Source of the DNA: Gnetum montanum
Lineage: Eukaryota > Streptophyta > Gnetopsida > Gnetales > Gnetaceae
Direction: 5' to 3'
Length of the DNA: 64,000 nucleotides
Assembly: GCA_015680685.1 (NCBI GenBank)
Contig: MNCI01036612.1
Coordinates: 85,111-149,110 of the forward strand
The position numbers and the translations under genes were made by a program. Position 1 is the stretch's first letter. Each line of letters opens with the position of its first letter. This document shows, piece after piece, positions 37,501 to 47,939 of the stretch. The notes below the pieces were generated by a model that saw nothing but the letters and a program-made list of their open reading frames with translations, had not been told where the DNA came from and searched no databases.

Positions 37501-38450
37501 TTTGATGACTTGAAGGAAGAGCTTTCGCACCTCCCAATTGTGCATCCACCATAAAGGGATAATCCTTTCTTTATCTACCTCGCCACCTATGACACATCTA
37601 TCACAACACTGCTATGTCAGAAATGAGATGATGGATCTGAGATACTAGTGTATTACCTAAGTCATGCATTTATAGTGCATGAGGAAAAATACAACAAAGT
37701 AGAGAGGCATTGCCTTTCCTTAGTATTTGCACTAAAAACGTTGAGGCACTATCTATTTCGTAGTGTAGTCAACATCATTTGCAAAAGCAACATACTCCGG
37801 GCTATCACTAACAACCTGTATGAAAGCAGCAGGATAGCCCGATGGAAAGAAATAACCATAGAGTTCAACGTACATTATGTAAGCCAGTCGTCAACTAAGG
37901 GTCAAGCCATAGCAACACAACTTATGGCCTCACCCATCAATGACCATGCAACCATAGATCCTGAATTCCCAAATGAGAATGTTGACACTATCAACATCGT
38001 TCCATCGCACCTAGAGGCTACTCTACAAATCGACGGCACCTCAGCCATACGAGGAGGTAGCACAGGTACCATCATTATGTTTCCCTCTAGGGAAATGCAC
38101 CTGTTTTCTTATCGTTTTTCATTCCTCTGCATCAACAATGTGGCAGAATATGAGGGGCTACTCAGAGGCCTCTTAGTTTTCCAAGCACTACGCATACAAC
38201 ACTTGGCAATCTGCAATGATTCGAAACTAGTTGTGAATCAAATCATTGAGGTCTATGCCTACAAAGATATGCACCTAAAACACTACTGCGACCTAGCAAA
38301 AATCATGCTAAAAAAATTTGCAACCAAAGATGTGCAACACGTACCACGCAACGAACACCGTGGTAGATGCCTTAGCCACCCTTGCATTAAGAATTCCACC
38401 ACACTCATTTGCAAGTCTGCCAACTACGATTGTCAAATGTAGTAAGCCTA
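37500..38450 (+). pseudogene. Tat A dual RNase H
   Basis: The first RNase H reads LVYYLSHAFIVHEEKYNKVE and LVFALKTLRHYLF, then IICKSN, where the catalytic Asp of ordinary gypsy RNase H is not kept. That fits the degenerate first domain known in the Tat lineage. The second starts at about 38020 with LQIDGTSAIRGG (Asp kept), then NNVAEYEGLLRGLLVFQAL (Glu kept) and NDSKLVVNQIIEVY (Asp kept). This is the archaeal-type RNase H typical of Tat. A frameshift near 38340 leads into the integrase frame. Confidence 0.87.
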
Positions 38451-39780
38451 TCACTCAGGTGGGACATGTGGCCTCTATCAGTGTCATGAATACCCAGGAG
38501 TGGTATGCTAACATTAAAGGCTACCTGCAACACAGCGAACCCCCAAGTGGACTGACATCTGCTTAGAGAGATGTGATCCAAAAGCATGCTCGGTAATATG
38601 CATTCATGGAGAATGACGCCCTGTGTCAATGCTCCTATGATGGGATATTACTGGCATGCATGGGTGGGGAGCAAGCGCAGAAGGTAGTTAATGAAGTGCA
38701 TGAGGAGCTATGCGGTGGACACATAACACCCAGGGCTATGGCTGCAAAAATCATATGCCTAGGGTACTATTGGCCTCACATGGAGCATGACTACTTGTCA
38801 AAAGTTCAGACATGTGACATGCGCTAGAGATATGAAAATCTCATACAGGTCTCACCTATGGACCTGCACCCAACACAAATCACGTGGCCTTTCCAATGAT
38901 GGGCACTAGACCTCATAGGACCTATCATGCCCAAGTCCTCCATAGGGCATAGCTTCATTTTCACTGCCACTGAGTATTTTACTAAGTCGGTAGAAGTTGT
39001 TCCCCTAAGGAAAACCATGTCTCAGCAAATCTGCAGCTTCATCCTGGACAACATCATGACAAGGTTTGGGCTTCCAATGACTATTGTGATCAACAATGGG
39101 CCACAATTCAGTAGTATGGAAACCCGAACCTTCTGCAGCAACCTGGGCATCAAGAAATTTTTCTCCTTCCTGTACTACCCACAGGCGAATGAATAGGTGG
39201 AGGCTATTCATTCTATGGGCCTACAGAATAGGTGGAGGTTAATTCAGTAGTAGTCCATCATCAACTTGTTGAAGTGGATGGTTAACAGTAGCAAGAGGTG
39301 GTGGCACGAGTAGATCCTCTACATTCTATGGGCCTACAGAATAACATGCAAAACCTTGAAAAGTAAGATTCCTTACAGCCTTGTTTATGGATCTAAATCT
39401 ATGTTGCGTCTTGAGTTGCAAGTACCATCACTCTGGATGATCCTCTCGAATGTCGTAATATAGGCCTAGAACAACAAGTCGCAGATCATCAACCTCGACT
39501 CAATAGAAGAGGAGCTTGCGTAGATGCTGAGACACATAGAGCACTACCAGAGCAAGCAACAGAAAAAGCACTATGCAGACCCGCATCAATCGCCAATATA
39601 GAAGGAAGACCTCATCCTCAAGGCTGTTCGTTAACATGTGAGAAAATTCTTAGCCAACTGGCAAGGTCCTTACATGGTAACTAAAGCCTTCAGGAATGGA
39701 GCCTTCAAGCTGGCGGACATGGATGGCAACGAGTTTTCCAACCCGATGAATCACTCGTACCTCAAGCTATACTACATCTA
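38450..39780 (+). pseudogene. Tat A integrase
   Basis: The zinc region is HEELCGGHITPRAMAAK and VQTCDMR, where the last Cys of CxxC reads Arg. The core has LDLIGPIMPKSS (first Asp), VINNGPQF at about 39090 (Asn instead of the second Asp) and a Glu in VEAI. A 35-bp templated insertion (39204-39238) disrupts the region after the Glu. The C-terminal part runs to KLADMDGNEFSNP and a stop at about 39780. Two catalytic or metal-binding losses plus stops make it inactive. Confidence 0.87.
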
Positions 39781-39784
39781 ATGC

Positions 39785-40170
39785 ATGGCAGCATCAAGCA
39801 GTGTCTACAATGACATTAAACTAGTAGCATCGAGCAGAGTCTACAATGATGTTAAACTAGCAGCATCGAGCAGCATCTACAATGACGTTAAACTAGCGGC
39901 ATCGAGCACTATCCACTATGACGTTAAACTGGCAACAACATCAAGCAGTGTCTGCAACAACATTAAACTAGCGATAACGAGCAGTGTTCACTACGATGAT
40001 AAACTGGCAACAACCATCTGCTACAACATAAAACTGGCACAGCTGGTCTGCTATGACTATAAACTAGCATGGCACATCTGCTCTAACGTAAAACTAGGAT
40101 GTACAGTCTGTTGGGACCTTAAACTAGCATAGTAGTCCACTAGGACTCTAAACCAGCACACAGTCCACCA
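39785..40170. repeat. Spacer 3 repeats, Tat A
   Basis: At least twelve units with the pattern TCTRCWAYGACRTTAAACTAGCA, spaced about 30-40 bp apart. By chance one frame stays open through them (39785-40132), giving a fake repeat protein. The array separates integrase from the 3' ORF. Element B has the reverse-complement array at 47420-47930. Confidence 0.9.
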
Positions 40171-40317
40171 GGACCTTAAACTAAGTTTGCGCCACGTCCC
40201 TAGCATGCATCTATGCCAAGTACAGATCGAATGAGTATGCACAATGTCGATGTGGGTGTGGGATGTTGTAGCTCTAGAACATAGTTCAAGATGCACTAGG
40301 TACATGATCTAGAATGC

Positions 40318-40872
40318 ATGCAATGTCGCCACCCTTGGCATTGTGCTGACCCTCCGAAGATGTCGTATGGCATCACACATGGCCCTCTAGACCTACCGTC
40401 GCCACATCCCATTGCCCTGATGGTAGTTCCTTGGCCAGTGCTCACTATTGGAGTTCCAGTAGTCTTGTGGCCCAGCCACAATATTATCATCCTCCAGCCC
40501 CCTTCCAATGCCTTGGCTCAAATGATGTTTAGTTATGTGGTAGCTAATCCCATAGCTGAACTGAGAATGCATGCCTTTGGCAGGGATTCCAGAGCATCTA
40601 CACTCACAGTAGCTCCCGACGCCTTTGACGCTAGCTCCTCCATGCTGATGCTGCCAAGGCCACTGCTAGCCATCCTAATTTGGACACCGTGCAGTAGCAT
40701 GGATGTCCAAGAGCTTCAAAAACATTTGTGGAAAGCAAGACTTTTGCCCTCGCTTTGCATTGTGGTTGTTTTACTCTTTGTTGTGCTTAGAGGGTGTAGC
40801 CGAAAGCACATCCAATCGACAACAGCAGGTGCTATGGCATCGCAAAGTGAGTGCCTCGACCAGCTTGACTAA
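40318..40872 (+). CDS. Conserved 3' ORF of Tat A, unknown or env-like
   Basis: This 184-codon frame is unbroken, although every other gene of the element has stops. It lies between integrase and the 3' LTR, on the sense strand. Residues about 1-60 contain DPPKMSYGIT and GVPVVLWPSHNIIIL. The C-terminal part has MLPRPLLAILIWTPC and then a hydrophobic segment (LCIVVVLLFVVLRGC, about 142-156) that could be a membrane helix. Element B keeps the same frames at 47330-46750 (NPPEMSYDIS; GVPPVLWPSHNVAIL; MLPKILLAFMVWTS; CFFWFSLCCVC), which supports real coding. Position and a terminal membrane segment resemble env-like or extra ORFs of plant gypsy elements, but no family is recognised. GC-rich composition also helps keep it open. 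Confidence 0.5.
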   Translation: MQCRHPWHCADPPKMSYGITHGPLDLPSPHPIALMVVPWPVLTIGVPVVLWPSHNIIILQPPSNALAQMMFSYVVANPIAELRMHAFGRDSRASTLTVAPDAFDASSSMLMLPRPLLAILIWTPCSSMDVQELQKHLWKARLLPSLCIVVVLLFVVLRGCSRKHIQSTTAGAMASQSECLDQLD

Positions 40873-41224
40873 TTCAAAGTGCAAATTCCATGACATGCAT
40901 AACATAGCTCACCATGTGGGAAGTATCTATAGGTAGGTCAAAACCCTTTGTGGATGTAACACAGGTCATCTTGCGAAGGAAACATCTATCCTACACGAGG
41001 TCGAAGGTCAGAGTAAAGATGAAAATGAAAACAAGTTCCTCATGAGCACTCCAACAAGGGACTTTTCTAAACCTCATCTTTTTCCTTTGCCTAGGAACCA
41101 ATGCAACACTCTCAAGCACAGCCAAGCGATGTGTTGACACTCACCAAGCAACAACGTTAGCATCATGCCTTCCATGGTGTTTCATTTTCTTTGTCAATGT
41201 CTCTCGAGCCCATCCTCCAGATGT

Positions 41225-41241
41225 CGACAAAAAGGGGCCAA
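41225..41241 (+). other. Polypurine tract, Tat A
   Basis: CGACAAAAAGGGGCCAA stands directly before the 3' LTR. Element B has CGACAAAGAGGGGCCAA in the same place (46060-46076, minus). It primes plus-strand DNA synthesis in LTR elements. Confidence 0.85.
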
Positions 41242-42815
41242 TATAACACCCCAAAATCTGAAGGCATGCCTACTTCACCAAGCCTTTCCAATTCACAAAG
41301 TGTTACGACAGTTCTTCAGGAGATGCATGCTCTAACGTTTTGACTATCCGCTTCAACAAGTTTTCTAAGTCAAGAACTCTTGCTACGCTACGTTGTATAG
41401 CATAGAAAACTTCAAAATACGTTTGCAGAAGCATAGTGCTACGCTATGCTATGTTGCATAGCATAGCAAAAGCTGGACAATCAACCCCTTCACTTGACTT
41501 CAAGTCCTTTGGCAATGTCTCCTTCCATCAAAAAGTGGTGAACTTGGAAAAATCATGTTAAGTTTGCTGCTACGCTACACTAAGCCACAAGGTGCAGCAA
41601 CACGTAGCAATTCTGTGGAAGTGACAGAAGGAATCTCAAAGGGCAGGATTATCAAGTTCACAAGTTTTGTATTGCAAAAGAAAAAGTTTGCATATTGGCG
41701 ATGTTTTTGAGACTAAGGACAGCTTCTACGCTATGATATGCTACATAGCATATCATAGCATAGCAAATCTGCGACCAGTAGTGACAACACTACGAAGGTT
41801 CCCAACACATGCAGTGGTACACAACATAGATTTTTTTTGCTTCAAACTAACAGTTACACTATGCTATGTTGTGTAGCATAGCACAATGTGACAAGATGCC
41901 ACACTATGCCAAACATGCTACGCTACAAAGCATGGCAAGGCATGGTGAGTGGTTACGCGACATTAATGCACCTAAACTAATTGCACCATTACTCTGATAG
42001 TGTAATTACCATGTGGCGGGTTTGTAATTATGACATGGTAGGCTTGCCCAACGATCATGCAGGCGCATGCAGCATAGACAAGTCAGCATAAGCCCAACGC
42101 ATGTGGCATTCAAATCGCATCTTTCATGCACCCTTGGTCCTATAAACACCCTAATGAATGACATTAAAAGTGCTTCTAGCACTGGGGCTCTCTTTTTGCA
42201 CTTTGGATTCCAGTTCTCTGAGCAGTCTAGTTGACTAACGATTTTGTTGGCTAACAAGTAAGCAAGGTAGCACCATAACCTCGAGCATTGTAAGCTTCCT
42301 ATTATGACATTGTAAATAGTTAGCATACTCAGTTGGCATTCTATTTTGCTCTTTCCTACCACCTTGCTAGCACTTCACATTGTCAACACCTGAGTGCACA
42401 TTCAAGCACACAACTGTCTCTCTCTACACATCTTGGTTACCCTCAGGATCTCTGCACTTCCTAGCACTGTGAAACTGATTGTATCCATCTTGACAAAGCA
42501 AAGTTGTAGCTCTGAAGCAGTGCGTTTTTCTAACTGCATTTTATTTGTTCTCCTGCTTATTGTTGCATTTTACACTATTTTCTGCCTCTTTTACATTTAA
42601 ACATTACTTCGCAACATCAGTTTTGTTTTCAAATCACACGTTGGAAAAGGTTATATTAACACTTATTAAGTCCCTGTCTGATCGACCAAACCGTTTAGGG
42701 CGTCCCGTTTCTGTCCCATCTAGCATGGACCTCCCGTAGAAATGGGGTCAAGAATGTCAGTGGTCGACAATCCATCAATGTTCTTTTCCAACCGCCAATG
42801 TTTTCAGTCACTATA
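41242..42815 (+). repeat. Tat element A 3' LTR
   Basis: This 1574-bp LTR is the partner of 25369-26952. The start is mutated (TATAACACC for TGAAACACC) and so is the end (CACTATA for CGCTACA). The TATA-like box is at 42141-42148. It contains a perfect inverted repeat at 41730-41759. Confidence 0.92.
41730..41759. repeat. Perfect 14-bp-arm inverted repeat in LTR
   Basis: GCTATGATATGCTA is followed after CA by its exact reverse complement. A mutated version is at about 25860-25900 in the other LTR. It could form a hairpin or cruciform in the U3 region. Confidence 0.9.
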
Positions 42816-42820
42816 GAAGG
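42816..42820. repeat. Target-site duplication GAAGG, right
   Basis: This matches 25364-25368 and follows the 3' LTR of Tat A without a gap. Confidence 0.9.
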
Positions 42821-44083
42821 ATCTTGGTTATACTCTTCTACACTTTCTCTTTTCTGTATCTCACCTTCTTCCTTAGCAACTTGCTCCAATACTCTTTGAA
42901 TTTGATGGGACCTAAGCTTGAATAGTCTCCCTTTGGCATAAGTCCCAAGGGTTCTTCTCATTTCATGCCTGAGCCCATCCACAAGATGGCACAATTGATC
43001 CCTTTTCTAATAATAATGACTAGGACAACAATCTAACAGTGCATAGTATCAACCCATGGTAGCATCCAAGGGTTTATGTACTCCTTGTTTTCAGCCTTGG
43101 ATTTTCTTTCACAAGTTAGACACTTGGGAGTATGTTTGGTACTTATCATTAAATAGTTCTAACATAGTACTCCACCTACGAATGGATTCTAGTTCTAAAG
43201 ATTGGTACCAGCTTTCTACTACTTTAACTAGTGTCTACGAGAAAAACTTAAGTTTTTGCCATTCATTCTCTATGTTTTGTAAGGCACACGCATCATGGAA
43301 TGCTTGTAAGTGATTCTAAGGATCATCATAGTATCCCCCTTCAAATTGTGGGATATTGTTCACATCTAATCTTTTGATCCTACTATCTTTCTAGTGCCTT
43401 GTTGGAATTCTAACAGCCTTAGTTATGTCCAACATACTTCGAGTAGCGAGTAGGGGTTCATCGTGATCATCCCATCTATGGCATCTATGATGCCTACATT
43501 GTTCCCTACTCTTCCTTCTTCTATGTCTTAACTCTCTAGAGTGCCCTCACCCCCTTTCTTTGTTATTTCATCTATGAATTCCACTTTTACTACCTTTATT
43601 CCCATCGTCTTTTTCGTTATGGCTACATCCGAATATTAAAGGAGAGAGTGAAGAAGATGATGAAGGTGAAGAAGAAGAAGAACCATCACCATGATGGTGT
43701 CTGCTATCATCTATTCTATGGTCTTAGCTCCAATCGTGATTGCAATTAGAATGTTGACCTTTATCATGCGTTCGTGTACCCTTTTTAGACCCTTTATGCC
43801 TATGGGTATCAGAACTTGGGTTATGAATAGTGGAATGAAGGTTTTGATATACAATCCCTTGGCCAAAGTCAAAGGGAGGAACATCATTCTGTGGGCAACT
43901 ACCTAAGGTACGTTCACCACCCTCATTTTTACTTAAGACATGTGTGGCATCTTGGGACTGCCTATCCTTCAAAGACTTATGATGTCTCTCCTTTTGCAAT
44001 TCCCTTTGATGTTGTGCCTCTGTGGGACGGTATTCTCTTGAGTCATGATCTTGCACAATGTATTTTGTGTGTAAGTGCAGCAT
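42821..44083 (-). pseudogene. Athila-like gag, N-terminal part
   Basis: The minus strand reads a charged N-terminal region (44083-43724; arginine-, histidine- and glutamine-rich, with QRELQKERHHKSLKDRQ). A serine-rich stretch follows, then the capsid domain: FEGGYYDDP, HDACALQNIENEWQKLKFF, LELFNDKYQTYSQ and CHLVDGLRHEMRRTL (43380-42940). It ends in a Lys/Glu-rich coiled-coil-like segment at the TSD. The remainder of gag is at 25363-24400, on the far side of Tat A. Confidence 0.82.
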
Positions 44084-44089
44084 GCTTAT

Positions 44090-44281
44090 TCATGTGAGAG
44101 CATGAAGAAGCATGCTTGGGACTAAATGATCAGGAGGTAACACTATGTTACCTTCTAAGTCTCACCAACATAGTTGTTCTTCTTGATGGATGATAAAGAT
44201 GAAGTCTATTATATACTCATTGGAATGAATGTATACCACTCAAAATTGTTGAGGGACTGGCAAATCAATGTCATGTGTATT
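44090..44281 (-). other. Athila-like leader, gag-proximal part
   Basis: This untranslated leader lies between the Tat B insertion and the gag start. No primer site or structured element was seen. It is the continuation of 59621-59444. Confidence 0.6.
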
Positions 44282-44286
44282 ACACC
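44282..44286. repeat. Target-site duplication ACACC, left
   Basis: It matches 59439-59443 and marks the Tat B insertion into the Athila leader. Confidence 0.88.
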
Positions 44287-46059
44287 TATAGCGATCGAAA
44301 GCATCGCTGGCTGGAAAACACCAAGAGGTCATCGGTCGAATAGTCCTAACCTTGGATACTTGTGAGGGCCGTGTTGGATAAAATGGAAACAAGGTGCCCT
44401 AAACAATCTGGTCAATCAGACAGGAACTTAGTTAGTGTCACTAGACCTTTTGCAAACATCATTTTGAGAAACAATGCTTATAGCGTAAAATAAAAATTTT
44501 TAAATACGATGAAGTGGAAAATGATGTAAAATGCAATGATAAACATGAAAATAAAGTAAACTAGAGTTAAAAAATGCACCACTTCAAGATTACGGCTTTG
44601 CTTTATCAAGATGGATACAATTGGTTGCACAACACTAGGAAGCACAGAGATCCAAAAAGTAACCATGATGTTCAAAACAAGCCAATTGTGTGCTTGAATG
44701 CAGACTTAAGAGCCAATGAAGTGAAATGCTACAAAACCAACTTGTCAATTGGGGATTTTCTAGCTCACAATTTCTGAAGTTTGTTAACTTGCCAACAACA
44801 AATGCTAACAATGCTCAAAATTGCCAACCAAATTCTCAATTTGCCAACAAGAATATTGTCAATTTCTTGATTTTTCCAACTTTCCAACCAAAATTTTGCC
44901 AGCCCTTTGAGCATTGCTTGTCGGGGTATTTATAGGATCAAAAGGATGTAAGAAAAGACGCCTGGATGAGAGGTGTCCTAGACCCACAAGATGTTGATGT
45001 GTCCATGCTGCATGAACATGCAAAGCTGGTCATGGACCTATCATGCTGCAATTACATTGTCAAAACTGAAGATGCTGGGATTAGGTGTGCCAATGATGTA
45101 GACAAGAAGTGAAGCACACTGATGTAGCATATCCATCTTCTACGTTGTGCTATGCTATGGAGCATAGCATGTTGGCGTAGCGTAGCTACTTTCTATGTTG
45201 TGCTATGCTATGGAGCATAGCATGTCAGCGTAGCGTAGCTGCTTGCTATGCTATGCTATGATGTGTAGCTTAGCATGTTGGCATAGGGTAGCTTCTTGCT
45301 ATGTTGCGCTATGCTATGTAGCATAGCCACCAGTTCGAAGAAGAAATTTGCGTTGGAGTTAATTGCATGTGGTAGAAGCCTTTGACGTGCTTTGGCCGAT
45401 TCTGCATGTTTGCTACATTATGCTAGGCTACATAGCATAGCATAGCGTAGAAACCAGCCTTGTCTACAAACTGCGCTAAAGTTGCAAACGTTTACTGAAG
45501 CTTAATCATGTTAACAACTGCAATTGCAACTTGTTGATCTTGCACTTGAGATGCCTTTTGTTTTTCTTGCATCGTCGCTACACTATTCTATGCTATGTAG
45601 CATAGCACAGTGTAGCAACCAACATAGCATGATTTTTGCTCAATCCACCATTTTTTGATGAGAAGCTCTACTAAGGATTTGAAGTTGAACAAGGTAACTA
45701 GTTTTGAAGGCCGGAGCAATTTCTTGGTGCAATTGAGATCACTCGGTAAGCTGGGCCTATCTGTTCTACTTTTGCTATGCTGGGCTATGCTATGGAGCAT
45801 AGCATAGTGTAGCACTTTGTTCTGAAACAATTTGGTTGCCTAAGAAACTATCTTCTGAGGCCTACTACGCTAAATAGTGTAGCAAAATCTTCCACAAGAA
45901 AACTTGTTGAACTATTTTGCACATCCTCAGCACCACCGACAACTCTTAGCATCCTTTCAAACCATCACGAGGCTACACTTGTGGAAATGTGAGTCTTAAG
46001 TTCTAAGACCTTGGTGACCCTGGTGAAGCAAGAATGCCTTAAAATTTTAGGATCTTTCA
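44287..46059 (-). repeat. Tat element B 3' LTR
   Basis: This 1773-bp LTR starts TGAAAGATCC on the minus strand and ends GATCGCTATA. The TATA box TATAAATA lies at 44927-44934. Its U3 includes a cluster of palindromic GCTATGCTATG words at 45130-45330. Confidence 0.92.
45130..45330. repeat. Tandem hairpin cluster in Tat B 3' LTR
   Basis: Three to four units of about 55-60 bp each contain GCTATGCTATGGAGCATAGC, a near-perfect inverted repeat, followed by GTAGCGTAGC-like words. The partner LTR has a shorter cluster at 58575-58705. Confidence 0.88.
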
Positions 46060-46076
46060 TTGGCCCCTCTTTGTCG
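46060..46076 (-). other. Polypurine tract, Tat B
   Basis: The minus strand reads CGACAAAGAGGGGCCAA next to the 3' LTR. It is the counterpart of 41225-41241 in element A. Confidence 0.85.
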
Positions 46077-46749
46077 ACGTCTGGAAGATGGCCCCGAGAG
46101 ATGCTGATAAAGAATACGAAACACTTCGATAGACTAGATGCTAAAATCGCTCTTCTGTAATCGCCAGGATGTCACCCAGCTATGCTTGAGAGTGCTACAT
46201 TGGTTATGCAGGAAAAATGAAAAGATTAAGTGGGGGCAAGGAGGTTAAGCAAGGGGAAGGAGGTTCAGGAAAATAGTAAAGATGAAACTTAGTAGGATCC
46301 CTCATTGGAGTGCTTGTGAGGGAGTTGTTTGCATGGTCATCTTTTCATTTACTAACCTTTGACCTCTCATTGGAATTCTTATAGAGGGTGACTGTGAAAT
46401 AGCCTATGTGCCATTTGTTTTAGGCATGTTTTTTTTGTGTGCGTGTGAGCTTTTTCTCTCATATTCTTTTGCCTTTTGTTGTTTTGACGTTTACATTTGC
46501 AAACAACCTTGTTGTTGTAGAATAGGTGTTTCTTTTCCAGGATGAGTTATGTTACATCCACATGGGGCTTTAACCTATCTACAGATGCTTCCCAGAAGGC
46601 GAGCTATGTTACACACATCATGGACTTTACGGTTGAGCATATGGGAGGACTTTACAGGTATCAGGAAAAGCTTGTAAAAGAGGTGAGAGAGTGGATTGTG
46701 ATTGTAAGGAATAAGGTAAAGGGGTTTAAGGGGGAGGATAGGATATGCA

Positions 46750-47330
46750 CTCTGAAGTAGCCAAGCTAGTCACAACGACCACCTTGTAATGATGTAGTGT
46801 CCTGCATGCATCCTGCAAACACAACAGAGAGAAAACCAGAAGAAACAACCATGATGCAAAATGAAGGCAAAGGGCTTGCTTACTTCGAATGCTATAGAAA
46901 CAACAAACGTTGTTGCTGAGCCATTTGATGTCCAAACCATAAAGGCTAGCAATATTTTTGGCAGCATCTGCATGAAGGAGTTGGCACCGAGGAGGCTAGG
47001 ACTTACTATGATGTCAGTGCTCAGGAGTCCTCACCCAAGGAAAACACCATGCAGTTTGGTTACAAGGAGAGGTGCCTAATAGTTGAATGTCATTTGGGCT
47101 TGGACGTTGGTGGGGGCCAAAGGATAGCAACATTGTGACTGGGCCACAATACTGGTGGAACTCCAGCAGCAAGCACTGACTAGGGAAGCTACTGCTAGGG
47201 TGATGAGCCATGGTGGCTATAGCTCCAGAGAGTTAGTGAGATGTCATATGACATCTCTGGAGGATTAGAAATATGCCAAGGGTAGTGGTCTTTCATATAT
47301 TTCAGAGGGTGTTTTCTTGGCATCGTGAAT
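46750..47330 (-). pseudogene. 3' ORF of Tat B, broken
   Basis: The minus strand carries the counterpart of 40318-40872 in frame-shifted pieces. Shared segments are MSYDIS (about 47245), VLWPSHNVAIL (about 47145-47115), MLPKILLAFMVWTS (about 46970-46930) and a cysteine-rich hydrophobic end (46830-46790). The order and spacing agree with element A. From 46080 to 46750 only non-coding sequence was seen. Confidence 0.5.
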
Positions 47331-47419
47331 TGTATTCTAGAACTGCAACGTCCCACACCGTGTTGGCACTGTACACACTTGCTTGTTTGTGGAGTTGTGA
47401 TGCATGCTGGGGATGTGTC

Positions 47420-47930
47420 ACGAACCCAATTAAAGGTCCCAGTAGACCATGATGTGCTATTTTAAGGTCTCAATAGACCATGGTTCACTAGTTTAAGGTC
47501 CTAGCAAATCGATGTGCTAGTTTAGAGTCCCAACAGACTTCTGTGCTAGTTTATCATCATAGCAGATGGTCGATGAGCTAGTTTAAGGTCCTGGCAGACC
47601 ACTGTGCTAGTTTAACAGATGGTGGTTGTGCTAATTTAAGATCCTAGCAAACTGTAGCGCTATTTTAGCGTCATATCAGACCATCCGTGCCAGTTCACGA
47701 CGCCTAGTTCATAGACGTCATAGCAGATCGTCTGTGCTAGTTTATCATTGTAGCGGATGTTCTATGCTAGTTTATAGTCATAGAAGACTACCTTTTCTAG
47801 TTTTACATTGTAGTAGATGAGCTTTGCCAGTTTTACATCGTAGCATATGTGTGCTCACCTTTGCTAGTTTTATGTCATAGCAGACGTTGGTTTGCCAATT
47901 TTACGTCGTAGCAAATAATTTCTTACCATG
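47420..47930. repeat. Spacer 3 repeats, Tat B
   Basis: About fourteen units containing TGTGCTAGTTTAAGGTCCTA or TGCTAGTTTATCGTYRTAGCA, spaced about 30-40 bp apart. On the element strand this is TAAACTAGCA, as in element A. Confidence 0.9.
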
Positions 47931-47939
47931 TTCATGCTT

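Larger units (their letters stand above)
25369..42815 (+). mobile_element. Tat-lineage Ty3/gypsy element A (plus strand)
   Basis: This 17.4-kb element has 5' LTR 25369-26952, 3' LTR 41242-42815 and GAAGG duplications. Internal order is leader, gag (27619-29843), protease (to 31230), repeat spacer, opposite-strand gene (31771-35540), repeat spacer, RT, two RNase H domains, integrase (to 39780), repeat spacer, a small 3' ORF (40318-40872), polypurine tract and LTR. The second, archaeal-type RNase H and the gag zinc motif place it in the Tat lineage (Ogre/Retand group). LTRs differ at roughly one base in six or seven in the stretch compared by eye, so insertion is old. It interrupts the Athila gag. 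Confidence 0.92.

Noticed and set aside
39785-40132. 115-codon repeat protein
   Set aside because: The frame only follows the nucleotide repeat of spacer 3. Element B has the same array without an open frame, so it is not a gene.
40057-40508. Minus-strand frames over the 3' ORF
   Set aside because: They are not conserved in element B, whereas the plus-strand frame is.
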